Shown: in pieces, positions 7,195 to 16,414 of the stretch
Layout of the letters: each line of letters starts with the position of its first letter
Position numbering within the stretch: the first letter of the stretch is position 1
DNA from: Bradyrhizobium sp. URHD0069
Lineage (GTDB): Bacteria > Pseudomonadota > Alphaproteobacteria > Rhizobiales > Xanthobacteraceae
DNA length: 64,000 nucleotides
Direction of reading: 5' to 3'
Assembly (NCBI RefSeq): GCF_000701345.1
Contig: NZ_JNIJ01000009.1
Span: forward strand, 62,001 to 126,000
Program-made: the position numbers and the translations under genes
Notes under the pieces: model-generated
The model's database searches: none
What the model saw: only the letters and a program-made list of their open reading frames with translations
Told to the model about the DNA's origin: nothing

Positions 7195-9573
7195 CTAGGT
7201 CGAACGTTGTAGCTTGTCCAGCGTGATCGGAAGATCGCGCACGCGCTTGCCTGTTGCGTGATAGACCGCGTTCGCAATCGCCGCCGCGACGCCGACGATG
7301 CCGATCTCGCCCAGCCCCTTGATGCCTAACGGGTTGATGATCGTGTCCGGCTCATCGACGAAGACCACCTTGATATCCTGCACGTCTGCATTCACCGGCA
7401 CATGGTACTCGGCGATGTTGGCGTTCATGATGCGGCCGAACCGGTGATCGAACACGGTCTCCTCGTGCAGCGCCATGCCGATGCCCCACACCACGCCGCC
7501 CATGATCTGACTGTGCGCGGTCTTGGTGTTAAGAATGCGCCCGGCCGCGGTCGCGCTGACGACGCGGGTGACACGGATGACGCCGAGCTGCTCATCCACT
7601 TTCACTTCGGCGAACACCGCGGAATGCGTGTTACGCGCGTGCGAGCTGTCATCCGGGAAGCTGTTGGTCTTTTCCTTTTCGATCCTGTCTACCGCGCCGT
7701 GCCGCATCGCGTCAGTGATCGAGACCGCGCGGCTTGCATCCTGCTTGCTGACGACCTTGCCGTCCGCGAGCATGGTATCTTCAAATTTTGCGTCAGCCAG
7801 CGGTGATCCCTTCATTGCCTTCGCCAGAGCCAGCAGTTCCCCGCGGACCTCTTGGGCCGTAGTTGCGACCGCGTGCGATGCCGAGGCCGCCATCCACGAT
7901 CCACCTTCCACCGGCGCTTGCGGCAGGCTCGAGTCGCCGAGCTTGATGCTGATGTTCTCGATCGGCAGGCCAAGCATGTCGGCCGCGACCTGCGCCAGGA
8001 TCGTGTAGGTGCCGGTGCCGATGTCGGACGCCGCGCAGGATACTTCCGCGTGTCCGTTCGCAGTCAGCACGATGCGAGCAGCCGCTGGCATCTGCAATGC
8101 CTCCCAGACGCCCGTTGCCATGCCCCAGCCTACAAGCTCGCTGCCGTCGCGCATCGAGCGCGGCTCCGCCGAGCGTTTGTCCCAGCCAAAGGCTACTGCT
8201 CCCTGGCGGTAACATTCCCGCAGCTGCTTGCTGGTGTAGGGGACGCCTTCGTTCTGGTCTCGATCCGAGTAGCATCGCAGCCGCAGTTCCACGGGATCGA
8301 TCTTTAGCGCCACCGCAAGCTCGTCCATCGCGCTTTCGAGTGCATAAACGCCGGGCGCGGCGCCGGGCGCCCGCATGTCGCAGGAGGTCGGAACGTCGAG
8401 CCGCGCCAGCCGGTGCACGTATTTCGCGTTGGCGGACTTGTAGAGCAGCGCCGCCCAGCCGGTGTCGTTGCGGGAGAAGTCTTCGAATTGCGATGTGACG
8501 GCGATCGCCTCATGGGTGACCGCGTCAAGTGTTCCATCCGCCTTCGCACCGAGCGCAAGGCGCTCAATGGTAGCCGGCCGATGGCCGAGGCCATACATTT
8601 GCCGGCGCGTCAGCACGAGACGCACCGAGCGCTCCAGCGCCAGCGCTCCCAGCACAGCCAGCACCGCTTCGTATTGTGGGCGGAGCCCGGCACCGAACGC
8701 CCCGCCGACGTACGGTGAGATGACGCGTAAATCGTCCGACTTCTTGTTGAACACGCTGCACAGATAGCGCTGCACGTTCTGGACGCCCTGGGTCTTGTCA
8801 TACACCGTGAGCTTGTCGTCGCCGTCCCACACCGCTGTGGAGGCGAACAATTCCATCGGGTTGTGGTGCTCGGTCGGGATAAAATATTCGGCCTCGTGAC
8901 GCACGGCGGCCGCTGCAAAGGCGCGTCCGGCGTCACCGTGCGGCTTGTCGGGCTTCTTGACGACAAACGCCTGATCGCGCTGCTGGTACAGGTCGGTGAC
9001 GAACGCCTGCTTTTCATATTCAACGCGTACCAGCGAGGCGGCGTAGCGTGCGATCTCCCATTCCTCGGCGAGAACCAGCGCGATCGGCTGGCCGCTGAAC
9101 ATGATCTTGTCGTCATAGAGCGGACGGAACGGCGAGCCTTCTTCCGGCGCGACGTCGTCTTTCCAGGCTTGGTCGGTGCCGGCCATGCGCGGCCGGTTCT
9201 CGTGTGTGAGCACGTCGAGTACGCCCTCGACCCGCAGCGCATCGCTCGTGTCGATGCGCACGATGCGGCCCTTGGGAATGGTGGACTCGACCACGCTGCT
9301 ATACGCGAGGCCGCTCGTATTGAACTCGCCGGCATATTTCGCTTCGCCGGTGACCTTGGCGCGGCCGTCGACGCGAGAGGTGGGGGTGCCGATGTAAAGT
9401 GTCATGGACTTGCTCACTTGGTTGTCTTGCCGGAGCGCGGTGGCCGGACGCTGCGTTTCATCAGCGTAGCTGGGTCGACCAGAGCCGATCGCGCCCAGCG
9501 CCACCGTGCCGGTCAGAACTTCGCGGCGGCTGATGCCGAGGCCGGGTGCCCAGTTGCCATCGTGGCATACCAT
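7195..9573 (-). CDS. Molybdenum hydroxylase large subunit (xanthine dehydrogenase/aldehyde oxidase family), with Tat-like leader
   Basis: This is the molybdopterin-binding catalytic subunit of a three-subunit hydroxylase that oxidises an aldehyde or N-heterocycle. Family marks are YIGTPTSRVDGRAKVTG near residue 60, GGAFGAGLRPQ, MRAPGAAPGVYALESAMDE, and the conserved catalytic Glu in GLGEIG (about residue 756). The unusual part is the N-terminus: residues 1-38 contain SRREVLTGTVALGAIGSG ending in Ala, which resembles a Tat signal. The ATG at 9573 has a good ribosome site (GAGGGTG), while the internal Met57 at 9405 does not, so the leader is probably translated. It lies 7 bp after the FAD-subunit stop. 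Substrate unknown. Confidence 0.9.
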   Translation of the reverse strand: MVCHDGNWAPGLGISRREVLTGTVALGAIGSGRPSYADETQRPATALRQDNQVSKSMTLYIGTPTSRVDGRAKVTGEAKYAGEFNTSGLAYSSVVESTIPKGRIVRIDTSDALRVEGVLDVLTHENRPRMAGTDQAWKDDVAPEEGSPFRPLYDDKIMFSGQPIALVLAEEWEIARYAASLVRVEYEKQAFVTDLYQQRDQAFVVKKPDKPHGDAGRAFAAAAVRHEAEYFIPTEHHNPMELFASTAVWDGDDKLTVYDKTQGVQNVQRYLCSVFNKKSDDLRVISPYVGGAFGAGLRPQYEAVLAVLGALALERSVRLVLTRRQMYGLGHRPATIERLALGAKADGTLDAVTHEAIAVTSQFEDFSRNDTGWAALLYKSANAKYVHRLARLDVPTSCDMRAPGAAPGVYALESAMDELAVALKIDPVELRLRCYSDRDQNEGVPYTSKQLRECYRQGAVAFGWDKRSAEPRSMRDGSELVGWGMATGVWEALQMPAAARIVLTANGHAEVSCAASDIGTGTYTILAQVAADMLGLPIENISIKLGDSSLPQAPVEGGSWMAASASHAVATTAQEVRGELLALAKAMKGSPLADAKFEDTMLADGKVVSKQDASRAVSITDAMRHGAVDRIEKEKTNSFPDDSSHARNTHSAVFAEVKVDEQLGVIRVTRVVSATAAGRILNTKTAHSQIMGGVVWGIGMALHEETVFDHRFGRIMNANIAEYHVPVNADVQDIKVVFVDEPDTIINPLGIKGLGEIGIVGVAAAIANAVYHATGKRVRDLPITLDKLQRST

Positions 9574-9580
9574 AGCACCC

Positions 9581-10597
9581 TCATCGGATCTTCTTGTCGG
9601 ATTGCGACTGCGGCGTCGCCTGCGCTGCTTGTGTCAAGGTGCGGACGATGCCGCGCCGCGCCAGATCGATTTTGAAGGTGTTATGCTCGTAGCCCCTCGC
9701 ATCGCGCAGCAGAATATCCGCCGCCTGCTCGAATGTCGTCTGGTTTGCGGGCTGCCCCCGCAGTGCGCTTTCGGCCGCGCTGTCACGCCACGGCTTGTGC
9801 GCGACGCCGCCGAGTGCAAGACGCGCCTCTCCGATCGTGCCGCCTTCAAGTTCCATCGCGGCTGCGATCGAAACCAGGGCAAAGGCATAAGAGAGACGGT
9901 CGCGAATCTTCAGATAGGAGTAGTTTGCCGGGAATCCCTTCGCGGGAAGCTCGACTGCGGTAATGAGTTCGTTCGGATGCAGGTTGGTATCAGTCTGCGG
10001 ACTGGAGTCCGGCAGCCGATGGAAATCGGTGAACGCAAGCACGCGTTCTCCCGCGGGCCCCGTCACATGCACCTTTGCATCCAGCGCCGCCAGTGCAACG
10101 CACATGTCGGACGGGTGCGTCGCGATGCAGGACTCGCTCGTACCAAGGATCGCGTGAATGCGGTTGATGCCACCTATGGCTGAGCAGCCGCTACCCGGCT
10201 CGCGCTTGTTGCATGGCGTCGCAATATCATAGAAATAGGCGCAGCGCGTGCGTTGCAGAAGGTTGCCGCCGGTCGATGCCATGTTACGCAACTGCTGCGA
10301 CGCGCCCGCCAGGATAGCGTTTCTCAACAGCGGATAGCGCTGCTCGATCAGCGGATGCCAGGCGAGGTCGGAATTCGGCACCAGCGCGCCGATGCGCACG
10401 CCGCCATCAGATGTTTCCTCGACGCCTTTGAGCGGCAGCCGCGAAATGTCGATCAACCCGGAAGGGCGCTCGACGTCCTCCTTCATCAAATCGATCAGGT
10501 TGGTGCCACCAGCGATGAACTTTGCCGTCGGATCGGTGGCAATCATCCGCACCGCGTCGGCCACGTCGTTGGCCCGGGCGTATTGAAAATTGATCAT
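9581..10597 (-). CDS. Molybdenum hydroxylase FAD-binding subunit (CoxM/CutM type)
   Basis: This is the medium, FAD-containing subunit that passes electrons from the iron-sulfur subunit to an acceptor. Typical FAD-binding motifs are present: AKFIAGGTNLIDLMK near residue 30 and MASTGGNLLQRTRCAYFYD near residue 110, followed by the CO_deh_flav_C-type C-terminal domain. The frame stays open upstream, but MINFQYARA at 10597 matches the family N-terminus, and its ATG overlaps the stop of the 2Fe-2S gene by 4 bp (ATGA), so that start is used. It is 338 residues, normal for the family, and has no signal peptide. Confidence 0.9.
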   Translation of the reverse strand: MINFQYARANDVADAVRMIATDPTAKFIAGGTNLIDLMKEDVERPSGLIDISRLPLKGVEETSDGGVRIGALVPNSDLAWHPLIEQRYPLLRNAILAGASQQLRNMASTGGNLLQRTRCAYFYDIATPCNKREPGSGCSAIGGINRIHAILGTSESCIATHPSDMCVALAALDAKVHVTGPAGERVLAFTDFHRLPDSSPQTDTNLHPNELITAVELPAKGFPANYSYLKIRDRLSYAFALVSIAAAMELEGGTIGEARLALGGVAHKPWRDSAAESALRGQPANQTTFEQAADILLRDARGYEHNTFKIDLARRGIVRTLTQAAQATPQSQSDKKIR

Positions 10598-11118
10598 GAC
10601 CTGCCAGCCATCGTGCCCATCGCCTGTTGGATCGCCGCCACGATGTTCGGATAGGCCCCGCAGCGGCAAATATTCCCACTCATCAATTCGCGGATCTCGT
10701 CGGCGCTCTTCGCCTTGCCTTCGGCAATCAAGCCCGCAGCCGAACAGATCTGCCCCGGCGTACAGTAGCCGCACTGGAACGCGTCATGGTCGATGAAGGC
10801 CTGCTGCAGCGGGTGCAGCGCGCCCTCCGTCGCCAGTCCCTCGACCGTGGTGATCTTGGCGCCATCCTTCATCACCGCGAGCGTGAGGCAGGAATTGATC
10901 CGCCGTCCATCCACGAGCACCGTGCAGGCGCCGCATTGCCCGTGATCACAACCCTTTTTGGTGCCGGTGAGGTCGAGGTGGTCGCGAAGCGCGTCGAGCA
11001 AGGTGGTCCAAGGCGCCACGGTGAGTTGCCTCTGGCGCCCATTGACATCGAGCGCAACCAAAATCTTGGTCGGCGCAGGGCTCGTCGGGGCCCGCCCTAC
11101 GGTGTTTGCTTGCGTCAT
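10594..11118 (-). CDS. Molybdenum hydroxylase 2Fe-2S subunit (CoxS type)
   Basis: This is the small electron-transfer subunit with two [2Fe-2S] clusters. The plant-ferredoxin-type cluster is in GTKKGCDHGQCGACTVLVDG with a further Cys in NSCLTL. The second cluster is in FQCGYCTPGQIC and ICRCGAYPNI. At 174 residues it is slightly longer than usual because of about 20 polar residues before TKILVALDVNG. It has no twin-arginine motif, unlike the periplasmic PaoA-type small subunits. The ATG at 11118 follows AGGAG at good distance. It is the first gene of the leftward operon. Confidence 0.92.
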   Translation of the reverse strand: MTQANTVGRAPTSPAPTKILVALDVNGRQRQLTVAPWTTLLDALRDHLDLTGTKKGCDHGQCGACTVLVDGRRINSCLTLAVMKDGAKITTVEGLATEGALHPLQQAFIDHDAFQCGYCTPGQICSAAGLIAEGKAKSADEIRELMSGNICRCGAYPNIVAAIQQAMGTMAGRS

Positions 11119-11516
11119 GTGGAACTACTCCTGAAGGCAGCGTTCTCGTATTGGCATCGGGTCTGCTCTTCTTGGTCCAAATTCCGGCTTTCACCAAATT
11201 CCGGCTTTCACAATGACACGCGGTCGACGCAAACGACAACGGGCCGTCGAAACAGAAGCGTGCAATTTTGAAATTGCGCCGAGCGTTTCGAACGACCTGA
11301 CTCCAAAATGTCGGCTAACGGTACATCCACACTGCCGGCTTTTCTTGGGTGCGGTCATGAGAAACAGGATTCTCACGTGGATGTGTGGATCTGTTCGCGT
11401 TGGTGCGATTGGAAACATGGTGTCTGCATGATACGTTGCTTATGCGAAATGATGGCGATAAAAACAAGCTGTGCGCGGGAGATGGAGCCACAGCTTGGTC
11501 GAGGAGTGCGGCCTCT
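11119..11516. other. Divergent intergenic region, promoters expected
   Basis: This 398-bp gap separates the leftward hydroxylase operon from the rightward formate dehydrogenase operon. A perfect 17-bp tandem repeat lies at 11178-11211. A long frame from 11385 runs into the next gene, but its first 44 codons have no family support. No clear operator or terminator was recognised. Confidence 0.5.
11178..11211. repeat. Perfect 17-bp tandem duplication
   Basis: CAAATTCCGGCTTTCAC occurs twice head-to-tail (11178-11194 and 11195-11211). It lies about 60 bp before the hydroxylase operon start. It may be a recent slippage duplication in the promoter region. Confidence 0.8.
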
Positions 11517-11726
11517 ATGAAGGAGCGCCTCAAGACGAACATTCGCCGGCGCGATCTGCTTAGCCTTACGATTGCCGGCGTTGGAGCAGCGGCCACAAGC
11601 ACGGTGATGCCCGCGACGGTGGCTGCCAAGCCGGTCGACCTCAAAGATAAGCGGAGGGCGCGCTATCAAGCCAACTCGGCAGAGGTTCGAAATTTCTACC
11701 GCGTTAACGCCTATCCGGCCCGATAA
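11517..11726 (+). CDS. Small Tat-signal protein of formate dehydrogenase operon
   Basis: This 69-residue protein has a twin-arginine leader (NIRRRDLLSLTIAGVGAAAT) and a short charged tail ending EVRNFYRVNAYPAR. It matches the known 'formate dehydrogenase region TAT target' family, a short protein encoded just before fdh alpha genes. Its exact role is not established; a small periplasmic subunit or assembly factor is likely. I start it at the ATG at 11517; upstream codons in the same frame have no family resemblance. It ends 11 bp before the alpha-subunit start, whose ribosome site (AAGGGAGG) overlaps its stop region. Confidence 0.85.
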   Translation: MKERLKTNIRRRDLLSLTIAGVGAAATSTVMPATVAAKPVDLKDKRRARYQANSAEVRNFYRVNAYPAR

Positions 11727-11737
11727 GGGAGGCGTCC

Positions 11738-14692
11738 GTGCTGATCAAGAGGTCGGAACGTCATCGAAGTCGCGGAAGACTCGCTGGCCTGCAAGCAGAT
11801 AAGTCAAGCGGAAGTCTGGATCGCCGCATCTTCCTCAAGCGCGCCGGTGTCACCACCGGGGCGCTGGCGGTGCTTGGTAATCTTCGGCTCGGCGGCATCC
11901 GCAAAGCGGAAGCCGGTCCGCCGCCTCCCGCAGGGGCAGAGGTTATAACTCGCAAGAATGTCTGCACCCATTGCTCGGTCGGCTGTTCGGTTATCGCACT
12001 CGTCGCAAATGGCGTGTGGATTGGCCAGGAGCCGGACTATGACAGTCCGATCAATCGGGGGTCGCATTGCTGCAAGGGTGCCGCGGTCCGCGATGACGTG
12101 CTCAGCCAGCGCCGCCTGCGCTATCCCGTCAAGCTGGTGAACGGCAAGTGGACCCGCATTTCCTGGGAGACGGCGATCGACGAGATCGGCGACAAGCTGC
12201 TGCAGATCCGAGAGAAGTCGGGACCGGACTCGGTCTATTGGCTGGGCTCAGCGAAATTCACAAATGAAGCGGCCTACCTCAATCGCAAGTTCGCCGCGTT
12301 CTGGGGAACCAATAATTCCGATCATCAGGCGCGTATTTGCCATTCCACCACGGTCACCGGGGTCGCCAATACCTGGGGCTATGGCGCGATGACCAACAGC
12401 TACAACGACATCCGCAATTCCAAGACCATCATGCTGATGGGCGGCAATCCCGCCGAGGCGCACCCGGTTTCGCTGCAGCATATTCTGGAGGGCCAGGAGC
12501 TCAACCGCGCCAATCTGATCGTCATCGATCCCAGGATGACGCGGACTGCCGCGCATGCCACCGAGTACGTTCGGGTGCGTCCCGGCACCCATATCGCCAC
12601 GATCTACGGCATGCTCTGGCACATTTTCGAGAACGGCTGGGAAGACAAGGAGTATCTGAGGCAGCGGGTCTACGGCGTCGACGAAATCCGCAAACAAGTG
12701 GCGAAGTGGACGCCGCAGGAGGTTGAACGCGTCACGGGTCTGCCTGAAGCCCAAGTCAAGCACATCGCCGAAGTCTTCGCCAAGGAAAAGCCGGCGACGC
12801 TGATCTGGGCGATGGGGCAGACCCAGTTCGCGACCGGCACCGCAAACGTCCGCGCGAGCTGCATCCTGCTGCTGGCTACCGGCAATGTGGGGCATGCCGG
12901 GGATGGCGCCAACATCTTTCGCGGCCATACCAACGTGCAGGGCGCTACCGATCTCGGCCTCGATGTGACGACGCTACCGCTCTATTACGGCCTCGCCGAG
13001 GGAGGCTGGCGGCATTGGTGCGGGGTGTGGGAAGTCGATTACGAGTGGATGAAATCCCGCTTCCCGAACAAGACGCTGATGGAAACACCGGGCATTCCCA
13101 GCACGCGCTGGTTCGATGCGACGTTGCTGCCGAAAGATCAGGTCAGCCAACCCGATAACGTGCAGGCAATGTTCATCATGGGACATGGCGTCAACACAAT
13201 TACGAGGATGCCGGAAGCCAAACGAGGGATCGAGAAGCTCGAGTTGCTGGTCGTCTGCGATCCCTATCCCACTGCATGGTCGGTGCTCTCGGATCGCAAG
13301 GACGGCATCTATCTGCTGCCGGCCTGCACCAGTTTCGAGATGGATGGCTCGCGCACCGCGTCGAACCGTTCGCTGCAGTGGGGCGAGAAGATCGTCGAGC
13401 CGGTGTTCGAATCGAAGAACGATTACGACACGATGTATCTGCTCGCCCGCAAGCTCGGTTTTGCCGACCGGATGTTCAAGAACATCAAGGTCGAGAACAA
13501 CGCGGTGTCGGCAGAAGATATCCTGCGCGAGATCAATCGCGGCGGCTGGTCGACCGGCTATTGCGGGCAATCTCCCGAGCGGCTCAAGGCCCACATGAAG
13601 AACCAGGCCAAGTTCGATCTCGTCACGATGCGAGCGCCAAAGGACGATCCGGAAGTCGGTGGCGATTACTACGGTCTGCCGTGGCCGTGCTGGGGAACGC
13701 CGGAGTTCAGGCATCCCGGCTCAGGCATTCTCTATAACACCGGTCTGCCGGTGAAAGATGGCGGCGGCACGTTCCGCGCCCGGTTCGGCGTCGAGCGCAT
13801 CGTCAAGCGTAAGGTGATGGAAAACGGGCAGGAGGTCGAGAAGGACGAACACCACAACCTCCTTGCTGAAGGCTCCTATTCGGCCGGCTCCGAAATCAAG
13901 GATGGATATCCCGAGTTCACCCTGGGCGTGCTCAAAAAGGTCGGCTGGGATAAGGACCTCACGCCGCAGGAATTGGAAATCATTCAGCGGATCAGTTCCA
14001 CCAATCCAGATGCCGTGTCGTGGTCGACCGACCTCTCCGGCGGAATCCAGCGCGTGGCGATCGAGCACGGCTGCTCACCTTACGGCAATGGCAAGGCGCG
14101 CATGATCGCCTGGAATCTTCCCGATCCGATCCCCGTCTACCGTGAACCGATCTATACGCCGCGGCCGGACTTGGTCGCCGACTATCCGACGTTGCCGGAC
14201 GCCAGGCAGTTCCGTGTACCCAACATCGGCTTCACCGTGCAGAAGACGGCCGTTGACAGGGGGATCGCCAAACAATTCCCGCTGATTCTGACTTCAGGCA
14301 GGCTTGTGGAATATGAAGGCGGCGGCGAGGAGACGCGCTCCAACAAGTGGCTCGCTGAGCTGAAGCAGGACATGTATGTCGAAATCAATCCGGCGGATGC
14401 GGTCGAGCGGGGCATCAAGGACGGCGGATGGGTCTGGGTGACCGGACCGGAGAGTAGTTCAAAGGCTCGCGTGAAGGCGCTCGTGACCGAGAGGGTAGGC
14501 AAGGGCGTCGCCTGGATGCCGTATCATTTCGCCGGATGGTACGAAGGCACCGATCTGCGCGCCAAATATCCAAAAGGTTTCGATCCGATCGTGCTCGGTG
14601 AGAGCGTGAACACGCTCACGACCTACGGCTATGATCCCGCGACCGGTATGCAGGAGCCCAAGGCCACCCTTTGTCAGATCAAGGCAGCGTAA
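11738..14692 (+). CDS. fdhA: Formate dehydrogenase catalytic alpha subunit, cysteine type, Tat-exported
   Basis: This oxidises formate to CO2 at a molybdenum- or tungsten-bis-MGD centre, probably in the periplasm. A Tat motif lies at residues 29-37 (RRIFLKRAG). The [4Fe-4S] site uses Cys76, Cys79, Cys83 and a Cys at 111/112 (NVCTHCSVGCS, then GSHCCKG). The metal ligand is Cys201 in ARICHSTTVTGVANTWGYGA, where E. coli FdnG and FdoG have selenocysteine; the neighbouring His202 is kept. MGD-binding motifs (MLMGGNPAEAHPVS) and a C-terminal molydopterin-dinucleotide domain complete the 984 residues. GTG start with AAGGGAGG 5 nt upstream. Beta and gamma genes follow, so it is a respiratory membrane-linked enzyme. 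Confidence 0.93.
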   Translation: MLIKRSERHRSRGRLAGLQADKSSGSLDRRIFLKRAGVTTGALAVLGNLRLGGIRKAEAGPPPPAGAEVITRKNVCTHCSVGCSVIALVANGVWIGQEPDYDSPINRGSHCCKGAAVRDDVLSQRRLRYPVKLVNGKWTRISWETAIDEIGDKLLQIREKSGPDSVYWLGSAKFTNEAAYLNRKFAAFWGTNNSDHQARICHSTTVTGVANTWGYGAMTNSYNDIRNSKTIMLMGGNPAEAHPVSLQHILEGQELNRANLIVIDPRMTRTAAHATEYVRVRPGTHIATIYGMLWHIFENGWEDKEYLRQRVYGVDEIRKQVAKWTPQEVERVTGLPEAQVKHIAEVFAKEKPATLIWAMGQTQFATGTANVRASCILLLATGNVGHAGDGANIFRGHTNVQGATDLGLDVTTLPLYYGLAEGGWRHWCGVWEVDYEWMKSRFPNKTLMETPGIPSTRWFDATLLPKDQVSQPDNVQAMFIMGHGVNTITRMPEAKRGIEKLELLVVCDPYPTAWSVLSDRKDGIYLLPACTSFEMDGSRTASNRSLQWGEKIVEPVFESKNDYDTMYLLARKLGFADRMFKNIKVENNAVSAEDILREINRGGWSTGYCGQSPERLKAHMKNQAKFDLVTMRAPKDDPEVGGDYYGLPWPCWGTPEFRHPGSGILYNTGLPVKDGGGTFRARFGVERIVKRKVMENGQEVEKDEHHNLLAEGSYSAGSEIKDGYPEFTLGVLKKVGWDKDLTPQELEIIQRISSTNPDAVSWSTDLSGGIQRVAIEHGCSPYGNGKARMIAWNLPDPIPVYREPIYTPRPDLVADYPTLPDARQFRVPNIGFTVQKTAVDRGIAKQFPLILTSGRLVEYEGGGEETRSNKWLAELKQDMYVEINPADAVERGIKDGGWVWVTGPESSSKARVKALVTERVGKGVAWMPYHFAGWYEGTDLRAKYPKGFDPIVLGESVNTLTTYGYDPATGMQEPKATLCQIKAA

Positions 14693-14705
14693 AGAAAGCG
14701 GAACA

Positions 14706-15308
14706 ATGGCTCGCATGAAATTCCTTTGCGACGCGGACCGGTGTATCGACTGCAACGCCTGCGTCACTGCATGCAAAAACGAGAACGAGGTGCCCTGGGG
14801 GATCAACCGCCGCCGCGTTGTCACAATTAATGACGGGAAGCCCGGCGAACGCTCGGTCTCGATGGCCTGCATGCATTGCACCGACGCGCCCTGTGCTGCG
14901 GTCTGTCCCGTAACCTGCATTTTTTCAACTGAAGACGGCGTCGTACTGCATTCGAAAGACCTGTGCATCGGCTGCGGCTATTGCTTCTATGCCTGTCCGT
15001 TCGGGGCACCGCAGTACCCCCGCGTCGGCAATTTCGGCTCGCGCGGCAAGATGGACAAGTGCACTTACTGCGCCGGCGGCGGCGGACCAGAACCGTCCGG
15101 CAGCGCCGAGGAATTCGAGAAATATGGATCGAACCGATTTGGCGACGGGAAGCTGCCACTGTGCGCCGAGATGTGCTCGACCAAGTCGCTGCTCGCAGGC
15201 GACGGCGAAATCATCGCGCAAATCTACAAGGAGCGGGTTTTGAAACGCGGCTACGGCTCCGGCGCATGGGGCTGGAAGACTGCTTATCACGAGGACGTCG
15301 TGGTCTGA
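14706..15308 (+). CDS. fdhB: Formate dehydrogenase iron-sulfur beta subunit
   Basis: This is the electron-transfer subunit with four [4Fe-4S] clusters. Cysteine groups are seen in DRCIDCNACVTACKNENEVP, MACMHCTDAPCAAVCPVTC, CIGCGYCFYACPFGAPQ and MDKCTYCAGG with a later CAEMC. It is 200 residues, shorter than E. coli FdnH and without its C-terminal membrane helix, as in the fdh3B subfamily. The frame is open further upstream into the alpha gene, but MARMKFLCDADRC at 14706 is the family start. It lies between alpha and gamma and should pass electrons from the active site to cytochrome b. Confidence 0.92.
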   Translation: MARMKFLCDADRCIDCNACVTACKNENEVPWGINRRRVVTINDGKPGERSVSMACMHCTDAPCAAVCPVTCIFSTEDGVVLHSKDLCIGCGYCFYACPFGAPQYPRVGNFGSRGKMDKCTYCAGGGGPEPSGSAEEFEKYGSNRFGDGKLPLCAEMCSTKSLLAGDGEIIAQIYKERVLKRGYGSGAWGWKTAYHEDVVV

Positions 15309-15365
15309 TCGCACGCCGTGATCGGGTTGAAGCCGGATATTGGAAATGCGAGGAGGATGATCGTC

Positions 15366-16373
15366 ATGAATTTTCTTGCACGCATCCGCCTCGTCGCGAT
15401 CGCCGTGATGCTGTTCGCTATCGCTGTGATCGCTCCAGCGGTCGCGCAGAAGCTCGGCCCCGACGGTGCGCCCGACCCGACCGCGAGTGTCACCAGCGAG
15501 CGTAGCCTCCTCAAGCAAATGCCTCGCGCCGAAGGGCGAATCGACATTCCCGACACGAAGGCCGGGGTGCTGATCCAGCCCGCGGGACGGAGTTGGGATT
15601 ATTTCCACGAAGTGCTGCTGCATTGGTCTGGTGCGATCGTGCTTCTCGGCACCATCGTGCTCTTGGGCGTGGCCTATCTGATCATCGGAAAGATCCGGAT
15701 TGCAGCCGGTCGATCGGGGCGGAAAGTGCTTCGCTTCAAAGCCTTTGAAAGATTTTCGCATTGGCTGACGGCGGCGTCATTTGTCGTTCTTGGGCTTACC
15801 GGTCTGAATGTTACCTTCGGTAAGAGGCTTCTTTTGCCGGTCATCGGCCCGGACGCGTTCTCCAGCGTCTCGCAGTGGGCAAAGTACATACACAACTTCA
15901 CCAGCGCCGCCTTCGTGGTGGGTCTCGTCCTGATCACGGTGATCTTTTTCAAGGACAATCTTCTGGAAAAAGTTGATATCGACTGGGTCAAGCAGGGCGG
16001 TGGCTTCATCAAGTCGAAGCACGCGCCGGCCGGACGCTTTAACCTGGGCGAAAAGCTTGTCTATTGGCTTTCCCTTGCGGCCGGCGTTGCAGTCTCAGTA
16101 TCGGGGGTTTTGCTGCTGTTCCCGTTTTACGGAACCGATATCGCCGACATGCAGCTTGCGCAGATAGTACATGCCGTCGTGGCCATTTTGTTCATCGCCC
16201 TGATCCTTGCTCACATCTATATCGGCACGCTGGGGATAGAAGGTGCGTTCGAGGCTATGGGGACGGGAGAGGTCGATCTCAACTGGGCGAAGGAGCATCA
16301 CGATCTCTGGATTGCGCGACAACTCGCAAGCAAGGAGGGGCAGCGAGAGCCTTCGACGACAGCGGCAGAATGA
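15366..16373 (+). CDS. Formate dehydrogenase cytochrome b gamma subunit
   Basis: This is the membrane anchor that receives electrons and reduces quinone. It has an N-terminal signal-like helix (residues 1-29, ending APAVA), a periplasmic stretch of about 60 residues, then four membrane helices with candidate haem-ligand histidines in [20 protein letters not shown] and [18 protein letters not shown]. The long N-terminal periplasmic part is usual for this alphaproteobacterial subfamily. ATGs exist at 15357 and 15366; AGGAGG at 15351-15356 lies 9 nt before 15366, which I choose. The C-terminal [14 protein letters not shown] is characteristic of FdhC/FdoI-like proteins. Confidence 0.9.
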   Translation: MNFLARIRLVAIAVMLFAIAVIAPAVAQKLGPDGAPDPTASVTSERSLLKQMPRAEGRIDIPDTKAGVLIQPAGRSWDYFHEVLLHWSGAIVLLGTIVLLGVAYLIIGKIRIAAGRSGRKVLRFKAFERFSHWLTAASFVVLGLTGLNVTFGKRLLLPVIGPDAFSSVSQWAKYIHNFTSAAFVVGLVLITVIFFKDNLLEKVDIDWVKQGGGFIKSKHAPAGRFNLGEKLVYWLSLAAGVAVSVSGVLLLFPFYGTDIADMQLAQIVHAVVAILFIALILAHIYIGTLGIEGAFEAMGTGEVDLNWAKEHHDLWIARQLASKEGQREPSTTAAE

Positions 16374-16414
16374 TTTGTGGATCAGTGCGATCCGAAATTG
16401 TTGAAGGGATAAGC

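Noticed and set aside
8863..9675. 270-codon frame antisense to the hydroxylase large subunit
   Set aside because: Shadow of a well-supported gene; no domains.
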